In this document: one piece after another, positions 57,392 to 64,000 of the stretch
Layout of the letters: each line of letters opens with the position of its first letter
How positions within the stretch are numbered: position 1 is the stretch's first letter
Assembly (NCBI RefSeq): GCF_026559675.1
Contig: NZ_CP092891.1
Span: forward strand, 496,001 to 560,000
DNA: 64,000 bases
Source: Microbacterium oxydans
GTDB taxonomy: Bacteria; Actinomycetota; Actinomycetes; Actinomycetales; Microbacteriaceae
Reading direction: 5' to 3'
Notes under the pieces: generated by a model
What the model was told of the DNA's origin: nothing
The model's database searches: none
What the model saw: only the letters and a program-made list of their open reading frames with translations
Program-made: the position numbers and the translations under genes

Positions 57392-59461
57392 ATGCCGCAG
57401 ACTCCCCGTGACCCGTACGCGGATCTGCCGTACGCCGACGAGCCCTACGACGACGGCTGGGAGTCCTCCGCTCCGCCGGAGCCCATGGACTGGGAGCCGC
57501 AGGGCGCCGGCTACGAGCCGCCGCTCGACTGGGGGCAGGGGCCGGTCACGCCGGTGACCTCGCCGTCCGCCGCCGCGGCACCGGCACCGACCACCCGCCG
57601 GGCGACGCCGAGCCGCTATCCGACCGCGCGCGAGGCGCTGCACACGGTCTTCGGCTACGAGGAGTTCCGCGGCGACCAGGCCGACATCGTGGAGCAGGTC
57701 ATCGCGGGCGGAGACGCGGTCGTGCTGATGCCGACCGGTGGCGGAAAGAGCATCACGTACCAGGTGCCGGCGCTCGTGCGCGAGGGCACCGGGCTGGTGA
57801 TCAGTCCGCTCATCGCGCTCATGCACGACCAGGTCGACGCGCTGCGGGCGAACGGCGTCAACGCCGCGTACCTCAACTCCACGCAGGCGATCGACGAGCG
57901 CCGCGAGGTCGAGCGCGCCTACCTCGCCGATGAGCTCGACCTCATCTACGTCGCCCCCGAGCGGCTCTCCAACGCCCAGACCACCGCCCTGCTGCAGCGC
58001 GGCACCCTCAGCGTGATCGCGATCGACGAGGCGCACTGCGTGTCGCAGTGGGGTCACGACTTCCGGCCCGACTACCTGGCCCTCGGCGACCTGGGCGAGC
58101 GGTTCCCCGGCGTTCCGCGCATGGCACTCACCGCTACCGCGACCGCGGCGACGCACAAGGAGATCACCGAGCGGCTGCGGCTCGACGGCTCCCAGGGGCG
58201 TGCGGAGGCGAAGCACTTCGTCGCGAGCTTCGACCGCCCGAACATCCAGTACCGCATCGTGCCCAAGGTCGATCCGCGCAAGCAGCTGGTGGCGTTCATC
58301 AAGTCGCAGACTCCGGCGAGCGACGACGGCGCGCAGCCGGCGGGGATCGTCTACGCACTCAGCCGCAAGTCGGTCGAGCAGACGGCGACCTATCTCGCTG
58401 CCCAGAGTCTCGACGCGCTGCCGTACCACGCGGGCCTGCCCGCCGAGGTGCGTGCGGCCAATCAGGCCCGCTTCCTCCGGGAAGACGGCGTGGTCATGGT
58501 CGCCACCATCGCGTTCGGCATGGGCATCGACAAGCCCGACGTGCGCTTCGTCGCGCACATCGACCTGCCGAAGTCGGTCGAGGGGTACTACCAGGAGACC
58601 GGGCGTGCGGGTCGCGACGGCGAGCCGTCCGTGGCCTGGATGGCGTACGGGCTCGGCGACGTCGTGCAGCAGCGCCGCCTGATCGACCAGAGCCCCGGCG
58701 ATCGCACGTTCAAGATGCGGATGGGCCAGCACCTCGACGCCATGCTCGCGCTGTGCGAGACGGTCGAGTGCCGCCGTCAGAACCTGCTCGGCTACTTCGG
58801 GCAGGACTCGCAGCCGTGCGGCAACTGCGACACGTGCCTCGACGACACCGAGACGTTCGACGGCCTCGTCCCGGCGCAGAAGCTCCTCTCGACGATCGTG
58901 CGACTCAAGCGCGAGCGCAATCAGGCGTTCGGCGCCGGGCACCTGATCGACATCCTCCGCGGCGCGTCGACGGAGCGCATCCGGCAGCAGGGGCACGACA
59001 AGCTCGCGACCTACGGCATCGGCAGCGACCTCTCCGACCAGGACTGGCGCAGCGTCGTGCGGCAGCTCCTCGCCCGCGGCATCCTGGTCGCGCAGGGCGA
59101 CTACGGCACGCTCGCGCCGGGGGAGCAGGCGGCCGGAGTGCTGCGCGGCGAGACCGCCGTGCCGCTGCGCAAGGACACGATCGGGCGTCCGACCTCGTCG
59201 TCCCGTGCCCGCAAGGCCAGCGCGGCCGATGCCCTGGATGCCGGAGACCGCGGCCTGTTCGAGGCGTTGCGTGCCTGGCGGGCGGAGACGGCCCGCGAGC
59301 AGGGCGTCCCCGCGTACATCGTGTTCGGGGATGCGACGCTGCGCGCCCTCGCGGAGCATCGCCCGGCGTCCCTCGCCGACCTCGAGGGCATCACCGGCAT
59401 CGGCGAGAAGAAGCGCCAGGCGTACGGCGAGGGCGTGCTGGCGGTCATCGCCGCGTCCTGA
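57392..59461 (+). CDS. recQ: ATP-dependent DNA helicase RecQ
   Basis: A 689-residue 3'-5' DNA helicase. After an acidic, Pro/Tyr-rich N-terminal extension of about 70 residues come the helicase motifs: Walker A MPTGGGKS, ISPLIALMHDQV, DEAH, TATAT, the motif V/VI region ATIAFGMGIDKPDVRF...QETGRAGRDG, then the zinc site (CETVECRR...PCGNCDTC), the winged helix and a C-terminal HRDC domain (about 615-689). GGAGGG lies directly before the ATG. The last codons and stop are part of an 18-bp tandem repeat. Confidence 0.95.
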   Translation: MPQTPRDPYADLPYADEPYDDGWESSAPPEPMDWEPQGAGYEPPLDWGQGPVTPVTSPSAAAAPAPTTRRATPSRYPTAREALHTVFGYEEFRGDQADIVEQVIAGGDAVVLMPTGGGKSITYQVPALVREGTGLVISPLIALMHDQVDALRANGVNAAYLNSTQAIDERREVERAYLADELDLIYVAPERLSNAQTTALLQRGTLSVIAIDEAHCVSQWGHDFRPDYLALGDLGERFPGVPRMALTATATAATHKEITERLRLDGSQGRAEAKHFVASFDRPNIQYRIVPKVDPRKQLVAFIKSQTPASDDGAQPAGIVYALSRKSVEQTATYLAAQSLDALPYHAGLPAEVRAANQARFLREDGVVMVATIAFGMGIDKPDVRFVAHIDLPKSVEGYYQETGRAGRDGEPSVAWMAYGLGDVVQQRRLIDQSPGDRTFKMRMGQHLDAMLALCETVECRRQNLLGYFGQDSQPCGNCDTCLDDTETFDGLVPAQKLLSTIVRLKRERNQAFGAGHLIDILRGASTERIRQQGHDKLATYGIGSDLSDQDWRSVVRQLLARGILVAQGDYGTLAPGEQAAGVLRGETAVPLRKDTIGRPTSSSRARKASAADALDAGDRGLFEALRAWRAETAREQGVPAYIVFGDATLRALAEHRPASLADLEGITGIGEKKRQAYGEGVLAVIAAS

Positions 59462-59548
59462 CCCGACGCCGCGTCCTGACCCGACGCCGCGACCCGACCC
59501 GACCCGACGCAGCGGCCCGCCTGACCCGACGCCGCGTCCTGACCCGCC
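59450..59548. repeat. 18-bp tandem repeat at the recQ 3' end
   Basis: GCCGCGTCCTGACCCGAC at 59450 and 59468 is identical; a diverged copy starts at 59486 and another at 59531. The recQ stop TGA (59459-59461) lies in the first unit, so the array runs from coding into intergenic DNA. Confidence 0.8.
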
Positions 59549-59600
59549 GCGAGCCGTTCGGCCAGGCGCGAGCGGCCTGACCCGATGCGGCCGCTGCCGG

Positions 59601-60875
59601 TCAGCGCGCGGGCAGCACGTCGTCGAGGTGCGCACGCAGGTGGGCGGCGACGTCGACGGCGGAGCGGTCGTACAGCCACTGGTACTGCAGGCCGTCCCAC
59701 AGGGCGATCAGCCAGACGGCTTCGTGCGCGGGGTCGCGGTGCTCCGGGAGATCCCCGTCCACCTGGGCGAGGCGGAACAGCTCGGTGAAGTACTCCAGGG
59801 CGTTCGCGAATCGTGACGCGAAGTAGTCATGCGCCGGATGCACGGCGGGTACCGCCTCGCAGGAGAGCACGGCGTACACCTCGATCAGTCCCGGTTCGTC
59901 GCGGGCGCTGAGCTCGGCTCCGTCGGGGATCCCGCGGAGCAGCTCTCCGGCGGAGGCGGCACCGCTGAATCCCTGATTCGCGTCGATGGCGCTGTCGCGC
60001 TCGGTGAGGACGGCGCTGAGCAGCACCTCCTTCGACGGATAGTGGTGCAGCAGCGTCGACTTCGACACCCCGACCGCCGCGGCGATGTCCTTGAGGCTGG
60101 TGTCGCCGTAGCCGTCGCGGGCGAAGAGACGCATCGCGTCGGCGAGGATCCGGGCGCGACGACGTCGTCCGACCGCGTAACCGGGGTCGGTCTCGGGAGC
60201 GACGGTGGTGCGCAGCGCGGGGAGGGGGCCCGCGGGTTCGGAGCCGTCGGCATCGGAGCCGTCATCCGGATCCCGCCACGCGAGCGGCAGCGCCCACAGG
60301 TTCTCGCGTTCCTCGAGCATCTCCACCACATCGACCTGGTCCGGCAGATACTGCGAGAGCAGCTGCAGGCCGTCCCAGCCCGCGGTGTGCCGCACGGTCT
60401 CGCCGGCGACATCGCGGTCCGCGGCGATCACCCCGTGGTGCTTCGCGTCCTCCAGGACGTCGCCGCTCAGCGCGCGCAGTCGGCAGTACCGCTCGCGCAT
60501 CCGCTCGTGTGCGGGGTGGTCGGGGGCCGAGGCCTCCCCCGTGAGCGCGGCGAACAGCTCGAGGTAGCCGGGAGTGCGCGCGTTGCGCTCGGCGAGGGCG
60601 GCGAACACCAGCTCCCCGGGTTCGGATGCCGCCGCGATGCCGCTGAACACGGCTTCGTTCTCGGCTTCGAGTCCGGCGACCACCTCGGCGAGCAGGTCGT
60701 CCTTGGAGGCGAAGTGCCCGAGGAGGCCGGGGTGGCTGACGGATGCGGCGGCCGCGATGTCGCGCAGCGACGTGGAGCGGTACCCGTTGGTGACGAAGAG
60801 GTCGTGCGCGGCGGACAGGATGCGCTGTCGGGTGGCGGCGGCACGGGCGTGCCGCGAGCCGATCATCGTCGTCAT
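59601..60875 (-). CDS. Tandem (double) TetR-family regulator
   Basis: A 424-residue protein built of two complete TetR units. Unit 1: helix-turn-helix RQRILSAAHDLFVTNGYRSTSLRDIAAAASVSHPGLLGHFASK (about residues 15-58) and ligand domain to about 200. Unit 2: RRARILADAMRLFARDGYGDTSLKDIAAAVGVSKSTLLHHYPSK (about 235-280) and ligand domain to 424. Both recognition helices are intact. ATG 60875 follows GGAGGAGG by 5 nt; in-frame GTG 60929 and ATG 60893 are alternatives. It is divergent from the MFS-GH3 operon, with two tandem operator-like repeats between. Confidence 0.9.
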   Translation of the reverse strand: MTTMIGSRHARAAATRQRILSAAHDLFVTNGYRSTSLRDIAAAASVSHPGLLGHFASKDDLLAEVVAGLEAENEAVFSGIAAASEPGELVFAALAERNARTPGYLELFAALTGEASAPDHPAHERMRERYCRLRALSGDVLEDAKHHGVIAADRDVAGETVRHTAGWDGLQLLSQYLPDQVDVVEMLEERENLWALPLAWRDPDDGSDADGSEPAGPLPALRTTVAPETDPGYAVGRRRRARILADAMRLFARDGYGDTSLKDIAAAVGVSKSTLLHHYPSKEVLLSAVLTERDSAIDANQGFSGAASAGELLRGIPDGAELSARDEPGLIEVYAVLSCEAVPAVHPAHDYFASRFANALEYFTELFRLAQVDGDLPEHRDPAHEAVWLIALWDGLQYQWLYDRSAVDVAAHLRAHLDDVLPAR

Positions 60876-60907
60876 CGCATCCTCCTCCCGCATCCTATCC
60901 TCGCTCA

Positions 60908-60948
60908 TTACCAAGCGGTCGACTTTCACTTACCAAACGGTCGAGTTT
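60908..60948. promoter_or_regulatory. Two direct operator repeats and MFS promoter
   Basis: TTACCAARCGGTCGASTTT occurs at 60908-60926 and 60930-60948, 22 bp apart (two helical turns). The second copy contains the dyad CAAAC-GGTCGA-GTTTG. A -35 TTACCA (60930-60935) and -10 TATCGT (60953-60958) with 17-bp spacer point to the MFS gene, so the second operator covers its promoter. Confidence 0.75.
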
Positions 60949-61009
60949 GATGTATCGTCATCCCAGAACCGCGTCGCCCGAAGACGTGCGGTGAATCGAA
61001 AGGACTGTC

Positions 61010-62308
61010 ATGACAGAGCTGTCATCCGCCGCCACTGCGGCCGCGGTCGGCACCACCGGGTTCAAGGCCCCCGGCACCACGCCCCCGAAGACCCCGCGCG
61101 GCTACACGCCCGGCCTCGCTGCCGTGAACTTCGGCGTCTACCTCGCCCTGCTCACGCCGGTCATGGTGTCGATGGCCTTCAAGATCCAGCACATCGATCC
61201 CGTGAACACCGAGGGCAGCCTCGGTCTGGTCATGAGCATCGGTGCGGCGTTCGCCCTCATCGCGAACCCGCTCGTGGGTCGGCTCTCCGACCGCACCACG
61301 TCCCCGTGGGGCATGCGGCGTCCGTGGATCCTCGGCGGCGCCATCGTGGGACTCGGCGGATTCGCCATCATCGGCGTCGCCACCTCCGTCTGGATGGTGC
61401 TGCTCGCCTGGTGCCTCGTGCAGGCGTCGATGAACGCGGTGCTCGCCGCCGCCAACGCCACCCTGCCCGACCAGGTGCCGGTGTCCAGTCGCGGCAAGGT
61501 CTCCGGCATCATCGGCATCACCACGCCCATCGGCATCCTCGCCGGCAGCTTCATCGTCAACTTCCTCCCCGGTGACTTCGAGCGCTTCCTCGTTCCGGCC
61601 GTGATCGCCCTGATCCTGGTGATCGTGTTCGTGCTGACCCTCAAGGACCGCCGCCTCACGGAGAAGCCCGCCGACCGGTTCACGGTCGGCACGTTCTTCG
61701 GCTCCTTCGTCTTCAACCCGCGCAAGCACCCGGACTTCGGCTGGACCTGGCTGACCAAGTTCTTCGTGATGTTCGGCTACGCCGGCATCGCCACGTATCT
61801 CCCGCTGTACCTCATCACCAAGTTCGGCCTCGACGAGCAGGGCGCCGTCGGCACGATCCTCCTGGCCAACCTCGCCTCGATGGCGGCCATGGCGATCTCC
61901 TCGCCGCTCGGCGGGTTCCTGTCCGACCGGATCGGCAAGCGTCGTCCCTTCGTCGCGATCGCCGGCGTGGTCATGGTGGTCGGCCTGGTGATCCTCGCGA
62001 TCGCCCCCGATGTGACGACTGTGATCATCGCGCAGGCGATCATCGGCCTCGGCGCCGGATCCTTCCTCTCGGTCGACCTCGCGCTCGCCACCGAGGTGCT
62101 GCCCAACCCGGCGGACACCGCCAAGGACCTCGGGGTGCTGAACATCGCCAACGCCCTGCCGCAGTCGATCGCCCCCGCCATCGCCCCGGCCATCATCGCC
62201 ATCGGCGCGGCCACGCCGCTCGGCGGCTACACCACCTGGTACCTGTTCGGCGCGCTCGTCGCGCTGGCCGGTGCCGTGCTCGTCTATCGCATCAAGGGAG
62301 TCAAGTGA
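61010..62308 (+). CDS. MFS transporter, probable glycoside/sugar permease
   Basis: A 432-residue permease with 12 predicted helices after a 35-residue hydrophilic N-terminus. The MFS motif A appears as NPLVGRLSDRTTSPWGMRRPW between helices 2 and 3, a form found in the sugar-transporting SLC45/GPH-like groups, and again as SPLGGFLSDRIGKRRP in the second half. GAAAGGA lies about 6 nt before the ATG. Its stop overlaps a possible GTG start of the GH3 gene, so uptake and hydrolysis of a glucoside-like compound are probably coupled. Confidence 0.88.
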   Translation: MTELSSAATAAAVGTTGFKAPGTTPPKTPRGYTPGLAAVNFGVYLALLTPVMVSMAFKIQHIDPVNTEGSLGLVMSIGAAFALIANPLVGRLSDRTTSPWGMRRPWILGGAIVGLGGFAIIGVATSVWMVLLAWCLVQASMNAVLAAANATLPDQVPVSSRGKVSGIIGITTPIGILAGSFIVNFLPGDFERFLVPAVIALILVIVFVLTLKDRRLTEKPADRFTVGTFFGSFVFNPRKHPDFGWTWLTKFFVMFGYAGIATYLPLYLITKFGLDEQGAVGTILLANLASMAAMAISSPLGGFLSDRIGKRRPFVAIAGVVMVVGLVILAIAPDVTTVIIAQAIIGLGAGSFLSVDLALATEVLPNPADTAKDLGVLNIANALPQSIAPAIAPAIIAIGAATPLGGYTTWYLFGALVALAGAVLVYRIKGVK

Positions 62309-62310
62309 CC

Positions 62311-64000
62311 ATGCCCGAGACCACCACCGCACGCCCCTGGCTGGACGCCGACCTGCCCGTCGACGAGCGGGTCCAGCTGCTCCTCGACGCGATGTCCGTC
62401 GAGGAGAAGGCCGGGCTCTTCTTCCACACGATGATCGCGATCGGCGACCTCGACGAGGCCGACCCCACGTTCGCCTCGCCCTCCGCGCGCGAGTTCCTCG
62501 AGAGCAAGCGGATGACGCACTTCAACCTGCTCGGCGCGGCGCCGACCGGTCGGGAGATCGCGGCCTGGCACAACGCGCTGCAGCGGCTCGCGGCATCCAC
62601 CGGCCTCGGCATCCCCGTGACGCTCTCGACCGATCCACGGCACTCGTTCAGCGAGAACCCCGGTGCCTCCATCCTGGCCGGCCCCTTCTCGCAGTGGCCG
62701 GAGACGCTCGGTCTCGCCGCGACGCGCGACGAGGAGCTCGTCGAGCGCTTCGCCGACATCGCGCGGCAGGAGTACACGGCGGTCGGACTGCGCGTCGCGC
62801 TGCACCCGCAGGTCGACCTCGCGACCGAGCCGCGGTGGGCGCGGCAGACGGCGACCTTCGGTGAGGACGCGGAGCTCTCCGGCAGGCTCGGAGCGGCGTA
62901 CATCCGCGGCTTCCAGGGAGAGTCGTTCGGGCCGGGGTCGGTGTCGACCATGACCAAGCACTTCCCCGGCGGCGGACCCCAGAAGGACGGCGAGGACCCG
63001 CACTTCCCGTACGGTCGCGAGCAGGTCTACCCGGGCGGCGAGTTCGAGCTGCACCTGAAGCCGTTCGAGGACGCGCTCGCCGCCGGCACCCGGCAGATGA
63101 TGCCCTACTACGGCATGCCCGTCGGCACCGAGTACGAGGAGGTCGGCTTCGGCTTCAACAAGTCGGTCATCACCGGGCTGCTGCGCGAGCGCTACGGCTT
63201 CGACGGCCTGGTCTGCACCGACTGGGGCCTGATCAGCGACTCGGAGATCTTCGGGCAGCCGTTCCCGGCCCGCGCATGGGGCGTCGAGGACCTCACCCCG
63301 CGCGAGCGGATGAAGAAGGTGCTGGACGCCGGAGCGGACCAGTTCGGCGGCGAGGCCAACCCCGAGCTGCTGCTCGAGCTGATCGCCGACGGCGAGATCA
63401 GCGAGGAGCGCCTCGACGTCTCCGCCCGACGCATCCTGCGCGAGAAGTTCGAGCTCGGACTGTTCGAGAACCCGTTCGTGGACGAGGATGCGGCGGACGA
63501 GATCGTCGGCCGCGCCGACTTCCGCGCAGCGGGGGAGGACGCCCAGCGCGCCTCGATCACCGTGCTCGCGAACGACGGCGTGCTGCCGTTCGCGCGGGGA
63601 GTGAAGCTCTACGTCGAGGGCATCGATGCGGCGGTCGCGGCGTCGTTCGGTCAGATCGTCGAGACGCCCGGTGAGGCCGACCTCGCGGTCATCCGCCTCC
63701 AGGCGCCGTTCGAGGAGCGCGCGACGATGTTCGAGAACTTCTTCCACGCGGGGTCGCTCGACTTCTCCGACGAGGTCGTGGCGCACGTGCGCGAGGTCGC
63801 CGCCGCGGTGCCGACCGTGGTCGATGTGCTCGCGGATCGTCCGCCGATCCTCACGTCGATCGCGGAGGCCGCGGCCGCGGTGACCGTGAACTGGGGAGCG
63901 TCGGGAGCTGCGCTCCTCGATGTGCTCAGCGGCGCCGTGCCGGCGAGGGGCACGCTGCCCTTCGACCTGCCTCGTTCGATGGCTGCCGTCGAGGCCTCCC
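62311..64000 (+). CDS. Glycoside hydrolase family 3 protein (3' truncated by window edge)
   Basis: At least 563 residues of a GH3 enzyme, open to the window end. Landmarks: VQLLLDAMSVEEKAGLFFHT, IPVTLSTDPRHSFSENPGA, HPQVDLATEPRWARQTATFGED, TMTKHFPGGGPQ (Lys-His pair) and the nucleophile Asp304 in GLVCTDWGLISDSEIFG. The C-terminal alpha/beta sandwich has begun (ASITVLANDGVLPF). There is no signal peptide, so it should act in the cytosol on what the MFS permease imports. GTG 62305, overlapping the MFS stop, is an alternative start. Beta-glucosidase or beta-xylosidase activity is likely, but the substrate is unknown. Confidence 0.9.
   Translation, partial: MPETTTARPWLDADLPVDERVQLLLDAMSVEEKAGLFFHTMIAIGDLDEADPTFASPSAREFLESKRMTHFNLLGAAPTGREIAAWHNALQRLAASTGLGIPVTLSTDPRHSFSENPGASILAGPFSQWPETLGLAATRDEELVERFADIARQEYTAVGLRVALHPQVDLATEPRWARQTATFGEDAELSGRLGAAYIRGFQGESFGPGSVSTMTKHFPGGGPQKDGEDPHFPYGREQVYPGGEFELHLKPFEDALAAGTRQMMPYYGMPVGTEYEEVGFGFNKSVITGLLRERYGFDGLVCTDWGLISDSEIFGQPFPARAWGVEDLTPRERMKKVLDAGADQFGGEANPELLLELIADGEISEERLDVSARRILREKFELGLFENPFVDEDAADEIVGRADFRAAGEDAQRASITVLANDGVLPFARGVKLYVEGIDAAVAASFGQIVETPGEADLAVIRLQAPFEERATMFENFFHAGSLDFSDEVVAHVREVAAAVPTVVDVLADRPPILTSIAEAAAAVTVNWGASGAALLDVLSGAVPARGTLPFDLPRSMAAVEAS

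Noticed and set aside
59601..60875. Double TetR as an artefact of a lost stop codon between two genes
   Set aside because: The two units are joined by a Pro/Glu-rich linker with no ribosome site or start before unit 2, and both keep normal length, so a true fusion is more likely.

Overview
The window is GC-rich chromosomal DNA with actinobacterial gene content: a Rv2578c-type radical SAM protein, a DUF3073 protein, a DUF222/HNH protein, a zinc-type anti-sigma factor, sortase-E-like LAxTG anchoring and frequent GTG/TTG starts. Gene families and 4-nt ATGA/GTGA operon overlaps fit Microbacteriaceae, most likely Microbacterium. That assignment is an inference; no rRNA or other marker gene is present. 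No tRNA, rRNA, CRISPR array, transposase or integrase was seen.

Layout. 1-2978: the end of an MFS transporter, then an ECF sigma/anti-sigma/lipoprotein cluster and a divergent DUF2231 membrane protein, tied together by three copies of one promoter pattern (TGAACC-N14-CYCGTGT). 2982-16137: a probable O-glycan (Gal-GalNAc) utilisation locus. It holds a LacI regulator, a cytosolic GH35 beta-galactosidase, a 1728-residue wall-anchored GH101 endo-alpha-N-acetylgalactosaminidase, a sugar ABC importer lacking its ATPase, and a sugar-phosphate isomerase-like protein. Four matches to one operator (TGTTTGCGCTCACA type) precede the three operons. 16231-24245: DUF3073, universal stress protein, PadR/DUF4097 pair, a Tat-exported protein, a TipA-like MerR regulator with an internal start, nitroreductase, a Rieske-FAD oxidoreductase and a FluC pair. 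24315-31684: TetR-RND efflux pair, an aldose 1-epimerase and a DEAD-box helicase with a long arginine-rich N-terminus. 31912-38943: YaeQ, radical SAM, VanY-type peptidase, acyl-CoA dehydrogenase, serine hydrolase and DUF222/HNH. 39307-44146: an ECF-type transporter with two S-like subunits, fused ATPases, EcfT and a siderophore-interacting protein, with a DtxR/IdeR-like iron box. 44314-54133: a secreted subtilase, then a probable pyruvate sensing/uptake cluster (CstA, YbdD, LytS-type kinase, LytTR regulator, DUF485-like protein, sodium:solute symporter). 54241-57391: a conserved hypothetical, pirin, GNAT, two tiny membrane proteins and a decayed MarR/MFS remnant. 57392-64000: RecQ, a regulator made of two TetR units, an MFS transporter and a truncated GH3 glycosidase.

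The intergenic DNA is rich in structured repeats: an exactly 78-bp four-unit palindromic module (three copies), a REP-like palindrome built around GGTCGTTGAGCGAG (four loci, one in frame inside an ABC ATPase gene and one supplying the end of a CDS), and adjoining 13-bp and 7-bp tandem arrays after the HNH gene. Most operons end in strong GC-rich hairpins.
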